From assembly GCA_027687465.1 (NCBI GenBank), contig JAQCQR010000025.1, forward strand, positions 1 through 32,754: a stretch of DNA of 32,754 nucleotides. Reading direction: 5' to 3'. Shown one piece after another: positions 1-5,673 of this stretch. The notes beneath the pieces are model-generated. The model was given only the letters and a program-made list of their open reading frames with translations. It searched no databases and was not told the DNA's origin. Origin of the DNA: Coriobacteriaceae bacterium AF08-21. GTDB lineage: Bacteria > Actinomycetota > Coriobacteriia > Coriobacteriales > Coriobacteriaceae. The translations under genes were made by a program, and so were the position numbers. Numbering within the stretch: the stretch's first letter is position 1; every line of letters begins with the position of its first letter.

Positions 1-240
1 ATCCGGTCCGACCGGGCCGCGCGGCAAGGAGATATATTGCCAGACCGCGAAGCCCTGTGGGACGTCAATTCCACTCTTCACAAGTCCTACACAACATATT
101 GCTTTCTATAGGTAATAGAAAGACTGGTGCGGATCTTCCGCACGTATCAGATGATGACCCTTTGGTTCAGGAATATATAGAGATCGGTCACCTATAAGTG
201 TTTATCTACCCGAGCTTTTAGCAATGTAAACCGCGCTTCA
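1..240. other. Non-coding left edge with small dyads
   Basis: No open frame with a plausible ribosome-binding site is visible on either strand. The stretch is richer in A+T than the neighbouring genes, as expected of a regulatory region. It holds three small perfect dyads: CCGGTC/GACCGG at 3-15, CTTTCTAT/ATAGAAAG at 102-122 (loop of 5) and GTGCGGA/TCCGCAC at 127-143 (loop of 3). None is followed by a T-tract, so they are not obvious terminators. The region probably contains the promoter or leader of a gene to the left of the window. Confidence 0.5.
203..230 (-). promoter_or_regulatory. Candidate leftward promoter
   Basis: On the minus strand TTTACA (230-225) and TAGATA (208-203) are separated by 16 bp, a fair sigma-70-type match in an A+T-rich stretch just beyond the rplT terminator. 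It would drive a gene outside the window. There is no supporting gene, so this rests on the hexamers alone. Confidence 0.3.
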
Positions 241-241
241 G

Positions 242-279
242 ATAAAAAGAGGGAGCGCCGCGCACAACGCGACACTCCC
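242..279 (-). terminator. Terminator of the infC-rpmI-rplT operon
   Basis: Read on the minus strand after the rplT stop, a 12-bp stem (arms 268-279 and 251-262, two G-U pairs, loop of 5) is followed at once by TCTTTTT. This is a canonical intrinsic terminator placed about 20 nt past rplT, and no further gene follows in the operon. Confidence 0.9.
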
Positions 280-300
280 CTAGCGATTCAAGAGAATCTA

Positions 301-660
301 TTAGGCCTCGAGAGCCTTCTTGGCGATGGTAGCCAGCTCGTTGAAGGACTCGATGTCCTCGTAAGCCATCTGAGCCAGGACCTTGCGGTCGAGCTCGATG
401 CCGGCAACCTTCAGGCCATGCATGAACTGAGAGTAAGAGATGTCGTTCAGGCGAGCAGCAGCGTTGATACGGGTAATCCAGAGAGAACGGATCTCGCGCT
501 TCTTGTTGCGGCGATCACGATACTGATACTGCAGGGAGTGCTGGACCTGCTCTTTAGCATGCTTGTAAGTACGCGAAGCGGCACCGTAGTAACCCTTCGC
601 ACGGTGCATAACGGTACGGCGCTTCTTCTTGGCGGCAACAGCGCGCTTAATACGTGCCAT
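301..660 (-). CDS. rplT: 50S ribosomal protein L20
   Basis: Structural protein of the large ribosomal subunit that binds 23S rRNA early in assembly; in several bacteria it also represses its own operon by binding the leader mRNA. The 119-residue product has the family's usual length, the basic N-terminus MARIKRAVAAKKKRR and the typical RSLWITRINAAAR block near residues 58-70. The start is supported by AGGAG about 10 nt upstream. It is the last gene of infC-rpmI-rplT, the common bacterial order, and is followed by a strong terminator. Identification is secure. Confidence 0.98.
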   Translation of the reverse strand: MARIKRAVAAKKKRRTVMHRAKGYYGAASRTYKHAKEQVQHSLQYQYRDRRNKKREIRSLWITRINAAARLNDISYSQFMHGLKVAGIELDRKVLAQMAYEDIESFNELATIAKKALEA

Positions 661-706
661 GTTCTATCAACTCCTAGACGGTAAAACGAAAAACGGGAAC
701 GCGAAC

Positions 707-898
707 TTAGGCGAGACGCGACTTGATGACCTTGCGGTCGGCAGCGGCGATCTCGGTCTCCTGACGGAAGCCACGCTTACGCTTGGTGGACTTCTTGCTC
801 AGGATGTGGCTCTTGAAAGCCTTGGCGCGCATAAGCTTGCCGGTACCAGTCTTGCGGAAACGCTTCTTGGTGCCGCTGTGGGACTTCATCTTAGGCAT
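707..898 (-). CDS. rpmI: 50S ribosomal protein L35
   Basis: Small basic large-subunit ribosomal protein. The 63-residue product begins [20 protein letters not shown], the L35 signature, and ends with a short basic helix. AAGGAG lies 6 nt before the ATG. It sits 46 nt upstream of rplT and 32 nt downstream of infC with no terminator between, so it is co-transcribed with both. Confidence 0.98.
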   Translation of the reverse strand: MPKMKSHSGTKKRFRKTGTGKLMRAKAFKSHILSKKSTKRKRGFRQETEIAAADRKVIKSRLA

Positions 899-930
899 GA
901 AATACTCCTTAATCGGTTACAGAACACTAG

Positions 931-1485
931 TTACTTGCTATCGCTTGCCGCTTTATCCTCATCGAAGGCGCCCTTAATCGGGGCGAGCAGCATAAGCATG
1001 TTACGGCCTTCCATCTTAGGCTTGGACTCGACCGTAGCGTATGACTTGAGATCCTCGGCGAGACGCTCGAGAACGTTAAGGCCCTGCTCCGGGTGAGCCA
1101 TCTCACGGCCGCGGAACATGATGGTGATCTTAACGCGTGCGCCCTTCTTGAGGAAACGCAGAACGTGGCCCTTCTTGGTCTCGTAGTCGCCAACGTCGAT
1201 CTTGGGTCGGAACTTCATTTCCTTGACCTCGACCTTGGACTGGTTCTTACGAGCAGCCTTGGCCTTCATGGCCTGCTGGTACTTGAACTTACCGTAGTCC
1301 ATGACCTTGCAGACCGGCGGCTCCGCGTTGGGAGCGATCTCGACCAGGTCGAGACCCTGATCGTCGGCGACGCGCTGGGCATCGCGGATGGCGAACAGGC
1401 CGAGCTGAGAGCCATCGACGCCAATCAAACGACACGAAGATGCAGTGATCTCGTCGTTGATGCGGGTGTCATCAGACTTAGCTAT
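931..1485 (-). CDS. infC: Translation initiation factor IF-3
   Basis: IF-3 binds the 30S subunit, keeps it apart from 50S and proofreads the start codon-initiator tRNA pair. The product shows the N-domain motif around TRINDEITASSCRLIG, the lysine-rich linker (YQQAMKAKAARKNQ) and the C-domain block KFRPKIDVGDYETK. An in-frame ATG at 1500 would add five residues but has no Shine-Dalgarno sequence; its own bases form GGAGGT (1498-1493), which is correctly spaced (7 nt) from ATA at 1485. I therefore take AUA as the start, giving 184 residues. Non-AUG infC starts (AUU in E. coli and B. subtilis) are known to let IF-3 repress itself. If AUG at 1500 is used the protein has 189 residues. Confidence 0.95.
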   Translation of the reverse strand: MAKSDDTRINDEITASSCRLIGVDGSQLGLFAIRDAQRVADDQGLDLVEIAPNAEPPVCKVMDYGKFKYQQAMKAKAARKNQSKVEVKEMKFRPKIDVGDYETKKGHVLRFLKKGARVKITIMFRGREMAHPEQGLNVLERLAEDLKSYATVESKPKMEGRNMLMLLAPIKGAFDEDKAASDSK

Positions 1486-1500
1486 TTTCCCTACCTCCAT

Positions 1501-1650
1501 TCATAAAAAAATAACCCGGCGCTTCTCAGCAACCAGGTCGTACACATAGACTTCCTCGATTTGAGGAAGGGAATCTAAGTTGTATGACCAGTCAGCTGCT
1601 CATTGGCGCCAAAAGGTGGGAACCCTCAGGTTCCTCTTCAGGGCATTGCG
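1501..1650 (-). promoter_or_regulatory. Structured leader of infC-rpmI-rplT
   Basis: The leader contains, in transcription order, a GGAACC/GGTTCC hairpin (1619-1634, loop of 4), a CTTCCTC/GAGGAAG hairpin (1551-1569, loop of 5) and then the terminator hairpin before infC. There is no coding frame. The series fits an L20- or IF-3-responsive leader, with the upstream hairpins as candidate protein-binding or antiterminating elements. I could not match it to a named RNA family by eye. Confidence 0.55.
1505..1538 (-). terminator. Attenuator-like terminator just before infC
   Basis: On the minus strand ACCTGG (1538-1533) pairs with CCGGGT (1519-1514) around an inner GCT/AGC stem, and TATTTTTTT follows, ending only about 20 nt before the proposed infC start. 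A terminator placed between a leader and the first gene of an operon is the layout of transcription attenuation. In Bacillus and relatives L20 controls this operon by such a mechanism; that it does so here is inference. Confidence 0.7.
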
Positions 1651-1667
1651 GGAACAACGCCTTGCGA

Positions 1668-1695
1668 ATAATAACACGTACAGCGCGTTATCACA
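1668..1695 (-). promoter_or_regulatory. Candidate infC operon promoter
   Basis: On the minus strand TGTGAT (1695-1690) and TATTAT (1673-1668) lie 16 bp apart, about 175 nt before the proposed infC start, leaving room for the structured leader. The -10 is good and the -35 poor. Confidence 0.35.
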
Positions 1696-1706
1696 TTACG
1701 TACACG

Positions 1707-1728
1707 AAAAAGGGGCCTTGACCCCCTT
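1707..1728 (-). terminator. Duplicate tRNA-type terminator
   Basis: On the minus strand AAGGGG (1728-1723) pairs with CCCCTT (1715-1710) and runs into TTTTT. It is the diverged second copy of the tRNA-Leu terminator at 1890-1912, inside the duplicated block. Confidence 0.7.
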
Positions 1729-1747
1729 GAACACTCGCTTGTATGTA

Positions 1748-1770
1748 TGGTGCCCGAGGCGAGACTCGAA
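1748..1770 (-). pseudogene. tRNA-Leu 3' fragment
   Basis: A 23-nt exact match to the 3' end of the intact tRNA-Leu (T-loop, T-stem 3' half, acceptor 3' strand, discriminator A, CCA). The remaining 64 nt of a tRNA are absent. Tyrosine-recombinase integration sites often coincide with this part of a tRNA gene, so it may be an att remnant; a simple segmental duplication is the alternative. Confidence 0.75.
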
Positions 1771-1885
1771 GGGCCTTCGCTTCGCGAAGCCCCGGGCTTC
1801 GGGCGCGTGGCGCCCTCGCCACGCTCCGCTACAAACAGGCCACAAGCCTGTTTGCTTAACGCTTCGCGCGCTCACGCGAGTTCGG
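1771..1885. other. Hairpin-rich spacer between tRNA-end repeats
   Basis: The 115 bp between the two tRNA-end copies contain three perfect hairpins in a row: GAAGCCC/GGGCTTC (1786-1800, loop of 1), GCGTGGCG/CGCCACGC (1805-1824, loop of 4) and CAAACAGGC/GCCTGTTTG (1832-1854, loop of 5). No believable coding frame is present. Confidence 0.6.
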
Positions 1886-1954
1886 CACGAAAAAGGGGGC
1901 CGCAACCCCCTTGAACGCTCGCTTGCATGAATGGTGCCCGAGGCGAGACTCGAA
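1886..1954 (-). repeat. Intact-side copy of the tRNA-Leu end repeat
   Basis: This is the resident copy of the duplicated block. It covers the tRNA-Leu terminator, its short flank and the tRNA 3' end, and is about 183 bp away from its partner at 1703-1770. The 23 nt inside the tRNA are identical in both; the flank and terminator have diverged by several bases. Confidence 0.85.
1890..1912 (-). terminator. tRNA-Leu terminator
   Basis: On the minus strand AAGGGGG (1912-1906) pairs with CCCCCTT (1899-1893) across a six-base loop and runs into TTTTT, 20 nt after the tRNA 3' end. Confidence 0.85.
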
Positions 1955-2018
1955 CTCGCACGTTGTTGCCAACGGTGGATTTTGAGTCCACTGCGTCTGC
2001 CAATTCCGCCACTCGGGC
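1932..2018 (-). tRNA. tRNA-Leu(CAA)
   Basis: The 87-nt gene folds as a class II tRNA. The acceptor is GCCCGAG/CTCGGGC with discriminator A and encoded CCA, the anticodon stem is GTGGA/TCCAC with loop CTCAAAA (anticodon CAA, reading UUG), the long variable arm is CGTTG/CAACG, and the T-arm is GCGAG-TTCGAGT-CTCGC. Leucine identity follows from the long variable arm, A73 and the anticodon. It stands alone between the infC leader and the transglutaminase gene and has its own terminator. Confidence 0.97.
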
Positions 2019-2057
2019 ACACAATGCGTGAGTTAGTTTATCACAGCTTTCTACCGA

Positions 2058-3491
2058 TTAGTCCGAAAATGGAACTTCGAGCATTTCGATGAGTTCGACC
2101 GTGCGGAGCATCTCGCGCCGACGGCATCCGCGACCGTCAACCGAAGCCTCACCCATCTGGTTATCGTAAGGGTCCTCGCGCATGCCGTCGAAAGAGGGCT
2201 CAAACTCTGCCTGGAATCGATTGTTGGCCACCATACGCCACGGGTCGAGATTGCCAAAGTAGTGACGGCGGCGCCACTCCTCCCCCATCCTGCGAGCAGA
2301 AGATCCAAATGACACGTCGGCGTTGAGCCAACCGGTCTGCGGCGTATAGAACTCTGCCCAGTCGTGCGACCCCACCGAATCGGGCGCAACATACAGGCCG
2401 CTCTGCCAACGGGCAGGCACGCCCGCGATACGGCACATGGTGATAAACGTGAGCGCCATAACGCCGCAATCGCCGCGGAGCGAATGCGCGCAGTCATCGG
2501 CAATAGATCCCAAAAGCAAGTACGGCGGCTGATAGCGATAGTCGATATACTGCGTCAGGTAATCATAGATAGCACGGGCGCGATCGAGCGGATCCTCGAG
2601 CCCGTCAATGACACGGGCCGTCAGCTGCTGCAGATACGGCGTGAATGCAATGTGCGGACGGTCCTCGGAAATATCCTCGGGCAGAGGCGCATCCATAAGC
2701 GGGTGAACCGGAAGTGTGCCACCGTAGACATCACAATAAGCAGCATCGATGTGATAACGATAGGTCACCGAAAATAAGTGCTCGCTCGAGGAAGACCACG
2801 AGACGGTACGCGCCGAAGCATTCGCGGGAGCAACAGCACCCTCCGGCGTCATGTCGAGAATCTCGACCCGAGACTGCTGACGGCAGGCAGCCGCGACGGG
2901 AAGCCAAGCGCAAACGGCCTCCCCTTCCAGAGCGCCGGGGACAGACACGGACGCTTTAAGCGTAATGACGCGAGCCAATCCGTTTTGTGACTCCATCTCC
3001 TTGAGCATCTCGTTGCGCAGTGCTATTCCGTCCGTAGAATCGGGCCGCATGCCGGGAACCTCTTTGGGATATACGCGAAGCGAATCGAGGAAGTTGTCGA
3101 GAACGAACAGCTCACCATCGATAAAGCGCCAGTCAATACGCTTACGATTAATCAGGTCATCAAACTGCTCTTCGGTAAACTCTGGCCACTCCTCGCGAAT
3201 CATCGCAATAGCCTGATCGCGCGGCACCGAAAAATGAAGCGGCGTCTCGAGCATGCGATACCGCTCGGCACGAACACAAGCAGCCAGCGAAGGCTCGGGG
3301 TTCTGCTCCAGAAGGCGATCGCAGGCAGCAACAGCCTGCATCAAATACCCGGCATCCTTAAGACGAAGAATCTCAGGCGGTAGCCCAATATCGAGATGGC
3401 GAAAATCATCACTGCAAACATCAACAGAGCAGCCAACAGGACCCTCGTCAATAACCTTCCCATCCGAAGGCAGTACATTAATAACAGCCAT
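2058..3491 (-). CDS. Transglutaminase-like domain protein
   Basis: A 477-residue predicted cytosolic protein with no signal peptide or membrane segment. A transglutaminase-like core lies near residues 290-400: GDCGVMALTFITMCRIAG with Cys342, then SHDWAEF with His376 and LNADVSFG with Asp392, the full Cys-His-Asp triad of papain-like transglutaminase/protease folds. The first 280 residues match no domain I know; part is rich in acidic residues. I start at ATG 3491 because GGAG lies 7 nt upstream; a GTG at 3509 is in frame but lacks a ribosome-binding site. It is monocistronic, with its own promoter (3527-3555). Substrate unknown; such domains act as amidases, proteases or cross-linking enzymes. 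Confidence 0.8.
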   Translation of the reverse strand: MAVINVLPSDGKVIDEGPVGCSVDVCSDDFRHLDIGLPPEILRLKDAGYLMQAVAACDRLLEQNPEPSLAACVRAERYRMLETPLHFSVPRDQAIAMIREEWPEFTEEQFDDLINRKRIDWRFIDGELFVLDNFLDSLRVYPKEVPGMRPDSTDGIALRNEMLKEMESQNGLARVITLKASVSVPGALEGEAVCAWLPVAAACRQQSRVEILDMTPEGAVAPANASARTVSWSSSSEHLFSVTYRYHIDAAYCDVYGGTLPVHPLMDAPLPEDISEDRPHIAFTPYLQQLTARVIDGLEDPLDRARAIYDYLTQYIDYRYQPPYLLLGSIADDCAHSLRGDCGVMALTFITMCRIAGVPARWQSGLYVAPDSVGSHDWAEFYTPQTGWLNADVSFGSSARRMGEEWRRRHYFGNLDPWRMVANNRFQAEFEPSFDGMREDPYDNQMGEASVDGRGCRRREMLRTVELIEMLEVPFSD

Positions 3492-3526
3492 ACCAAAACT
3501 CCAAGTCACTAGAACGCTTGAAGCCC

Positions 3527-3555
3527 ATTGTAGCGAGATAAAAAGAAAGCCCCAA
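3527..3555 (-). promoter_or_regulatory. Promoter of the transglutaminase-like gene
   Basis: On the minus strand TTGGGG (3555-3550) and TACAAT (3532-3527) are separated by 17 bp, predicting a start near 3520 and a leader of about 30 nt before ATG 3491. Confidence 0.6.
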
Positions 3556-3601
3556 CAAGGGAGCCATCAACACCGCTGAACGGTAACCATATAACTAAAA
3601 T

Positions 3602-3686
3602 CAGACCAGTAACCCTGTAGCAAGTTAACAAAGGAGGCCCCGTTTCCCCGGAGCTGTTTCCGTCGCACGACTTCTGGCAAAGCCAG
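3602..3686. repeat. Repeat copy 1 (upstream half element)
   Basis: This 85-bp block is about 80% identical by eye to 3701-3783. Shared landmarks in order are CAGAC..GTAACCCTG, GGCCCCGT/AGCCCCGT, CGGAGCTGTTT, and ACTTCTGGCAAAGCCAG, the last forming a CTGGC/GCCAG hairpin. Unlike copy 2 it has no matching right arm. Confidence 0.8.
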
Positions 3687-3700
3687 TAGCCATCTTAATT

Positions 3701-3783
3701 CAGACTCGTAACCCTGCGGCGTTAAACGAAGGAAGCCCCGTCCCCCGGAGCTGTTTTCTTGGCGCGACTTCTGGCAAAGCCAG
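3701..3783. repeat. Repeat copy 2 (left part of a palindromic element)
   Basis: Second copy of the block at 3602-3686, about 98 bp away. Its left part pairs with sequence downstream to make the long nested structure at 3731-3822. There is no coding capacity. The arrangement, one complete palindromic element beside a half copy, is typical of small non-autonomous intergenic repeats. Confidence 0.8.
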
Positions 3784-3822
3784 GTGAGCGCAAAGGAAAC
3801 AGTGTAGGGGGACGGGGCTTCC
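3731..3822 (-). terminator. Long nested hairpin below fba
   Basis: Three stems nest: a perfect 16-bp stem (3731-3746 with 3807-3822), an 8-bp stem (3751-3758 with 3795-3802, one mismatch or wobble) and a 5-bp tip (CTGGC/GCCAG, 3771-3783). It begins 20 nt after the fba stop and probably ends fba transcription, although no clean T-tract follows. Its size and its repeat relationship suggest it is a palindromic repeat recruited as a terminator. Confidence 0.6.
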
Positions 3823-3842
3823 GGCGGGAAGTTTAGCGACGC

Positions 3843-4709
3843 TTACGCCTTGTTGACGGAGCCAAACTCCTCCATGAGCTCCTTGGTGCGGGCAACGATG
3901 TTGTCGCGACCAGGCTTGAGGAGCTTGCGGGGGTCAAAGCCCTTGCCCTGCTGATCCTTGCCAGCCTCGATGTACTCGCGAACGCCCTTGGCGAAGACGA
4001 GCTGCAGGTCGGTGTTGACGTTGATCTTGGAGATGCCCAGGGAAATGGCCTTCTTGATCTGATCCTCGGGGATGCCGGTGCCACCGTGCAGGACGAGGGG
4101 CAGATCGCCGGTCTGGGCCTTGATCTCGCCCAGACGCTCGAAGGAAAGACCGGCCCAGTCGGCAGGGTACACGCCGTGGATGTTGCCGATGCCGCAGGCG
4201 AGGAAATCGACGCCCAGGTCAGCGATCTGCTTGCACTCAGCAGGATCAGCGAGCTCGCCGCTGGAGGTCACGCCGTCCTCGGTGCCGCCGATGCCGCCGA
4301 CCTCGGCCTCGATGGACATGCCCTTGGAGTGGGCAAGCTCAACGAGCTCCTTGGTGCGGTCGAGGTTAAGCTGGAAGGTCTCCTCGTGAGAGCCGTCATA
4401 CATGATGGACGTGAAGCCGGCCTCGATGCACTTGAAGCAGTCCTCGTAAGAACCGTGATCGAGGTGAAGGGCGACGGGAACGGTAACACCCGTGGCCTCG
4501 ACGGCAGCCTTGACCATGTCGGCGCAGACCTTGAAACCGCCCATCCACTTAGCGGCACCAGCGGTGCACTGAAGGATCAGCGGAGACTTGGCCTCCTCGG
4601 CGGCCTGGAGAATAGCCAGGGTCCACTCGAGGTTGTTGGTGTTGAAGGCACCGAGACCGTACTTGCCGGCCTCGGCCTTCTTGAGCATGTCTGCTGCGTT
4701 GACGAGCAT
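3843..4709 (-). CDS. fba: Class II fructose-bisphosphate aldolase
   Basis: Zinc-dependent aldolase that cleaves fructose-1,6-bisphosphate to dihydroxyacetone phosphate and glyceraldehyde-3-phosphate in glycolysis, and runs in reverse in gluconeogenesis. The 288-residue protein has the class II landmarks: LHLDHGSYED (Asp84, zinc ligand His85), EAEVGGIGGTED near 134-145, zinc ligands NIHG His178 and LHGGTG His208, and INVNTDL near 229-235, which binds the substrate phosphate. The start is set by AGGAGG 8 nt before ATG 4709; a longer frame to 4805 has no such signal. Tagatose-bisphosphate aldolases share this fold, but the generic fba role is more likely for a solitary gene. Confidence 0.93.
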   Translation of the reverse strand: MLVNAADMLKKAEAGKYGLGAFNTNNLEWTLAILQAAEEAKSPLILQCTAGAAKWMGGFKVCADMVKAAVEATGVTVPVALHLDHGSYEDCFKCIEAGFTSIMYDGSHEETFQLNLDRTKELVELAHSKGMSIEAEVGGIGGTEDGVTSSGELADPAECKQIADLGVDFLACGIGNIHGVYPADWAGLSFERLGEIKAQTGDLPLVLHGGTGIPEDQIKKAISLGISKINVNTDLQLVFAKGVREYIEAGKDQQGKGFDPRKLLKPGRDNIVARTKELMEEFGSVNKA

Positions 4710-4903
4710 AAAAGAAACCTCCTGTAAGGTTGCTCCGATAACACCTGTGATTTTACCACGGCGTATCCGAGCATAAACGTTCGTTTGTTCACGAATATCG
4801 TCCAAACAGACTTTTTTTGACCGTTTGCCCTACAGAATCGACCCGTTGGGGAAAATATCTTGACGTTTGGACGCTTCTCGTGCTTCAGAAGCTGACTACA
4901 AAG
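4710..4903 (-). promoter_or_regulatory. fba upstream region
   Basis: A 194-bp gap between fba and the hydrolase gene. On the minus strand an extended -10, TGGTAAAAT (hexamer 4755-4750), lies about 45 nt before the fba start; no good -35 accompanies it. A 9-bp inverted repeat CGTCCAAAC/GTTTGGACG (4799-4807 and 4865-4873) flanks a T-run and could be a regulator site. No coding frame is convincing. Confidence 0.4.
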
Positions 4904-5587
4904 CTACATCTGCATGAAAGGGTTCCGCATAAGCTCGCGTGCCACAGTGGTCGAATCGCCATGGCCGGTTAAGCAAACGGTATCGGGCGGGAGAAGCCGG
5001 GCGAGCTTGGAGAGCGAGCGCAGAATCGCCGCCTCGTCTCCGCCAGAAAGGTCGGTACGGCCGTGGCTGCCGGGAAAGAGCGTGTCTCCCACGAAAGCGA
5101 TATTTCCCTGCTCTGTTGCGGCAAATAGAACGATGCCGCCCGGCGTATGCCCGGGCGCCTCGATAACCTGCAGGCAAATGTCGCCCAGTTCAATGGTATC
5201 GCCCTCGGCAAGCAGCCGCGTCGGCTCGCCCGGATCGGGAGTCTCGATGCCCCACATCGCTCGCTGCTCCTCGATATTCATATGCGGCACAGCTACGTCC
5301 TTGCCGCACAGCTCGTACAGGGCGTCAGCGCCAACGGCGGCGCGAACTCCAGCGACACCACCAACATGATCGGCGTGACCGTGCGTACAAACGGAACCGA
5401 GCACATGCACGCCAGGATGTTCGACTCGGATATGCGCAACGAGGCCCTCACCTTCCCAAGCGGGATCGATAATCAAGCATTCGCCACTCGAAATAACGGC
5501 GTAGCTGTTGGTCTGGATGGGGCCGTTTACAAGCGCCTCAATCGAAGCCATACCCCGAGGGGTTAAATCCAAAGCCGTAGCGTCCAT
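4904..5587 (-). CDS. Metallo-beta-lactamase-fold hydrolase (GloB-like)
   Basis: A 227-residue cytosolic protein with the binuclear zinc motif HGHADH (69-74), a later APGHTPGG histidine, FVGDTLFPGSHGRTDL with the bridging aspartate, and a C-terminal TGHGDST histidine. All metal ligands of the family are present. Members act as thioesterases such as hydroxyacylglutathione hydrolase; the true substrate is not known. AAGGAGG sits 8 nt before the ATG. It follows rel in the same orientation; a GloB-like gene near rel is a common Gram-positive arrangement. An 86-nt gap with a hairpin separates it from rel, so it may be partly uncoupled. Confidence 0.88.
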   Translation of the reverse strand: MDATALDLTPRGMASIEALVNGPIQTNSYAVISSGECLIIDPAWEGEGLVAHIRVEHPGVHVLGSVCTHGHADHVGGVAGVRAAVGADALYELCGKDVAVPHMNIEEQRAMWGIETPDPGEPTRLLAEGDTIELGDICLQVIEAPGHTPGGIVLFAATEQGNIAFVGDTLFPGSHGRTDLSGGDEAAILRSLSKLARLLPPDTVCLTGHGDSTTVARELMRNPFMQM

Positions 5588-5612
5588 GCGTACGCCCTCC
5601 TTCTATAAACGT

Positions 5613-5634
5613 CGGGGCATCAAACGATGCCCCG
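5613..5634 (-). terminator. Hairpin between rel and the MBL gene
   Basis: A perfect 9-bp stem CGGGGCATC/GATGCCCCG with loop AAAC. It is followed on the minus strand only by ACGTTTATAG, a weak T-tract. It may be a partial terminator or an mRNA-stabilising hairpin. Confidence 0.5.
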
Positions 5635-5673
5635 AACGTAGCAAATATCATTACTGTCGCGCGCTCGTCACGC

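Larger units (their letters stand above)
1703..1770 (-). repeat. Partial copy of tRNA-Leu 3' end plus terminator
   Basis: This 68-bp block is an imperfect direct repeat of 1886-1954. Bases 1748-1770 are identical to the last 23 nt of the tRNA-Leu gene (T-loop to CCA), and the shared block continues through the flank into a second G-run/C-run terminator. The copy breaks off in the T-loop: the pairing half of the T-stem is replaced by unrelated sequence (GGGCC), so it cannot be a functional tRNA. Confidence 0.85.
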
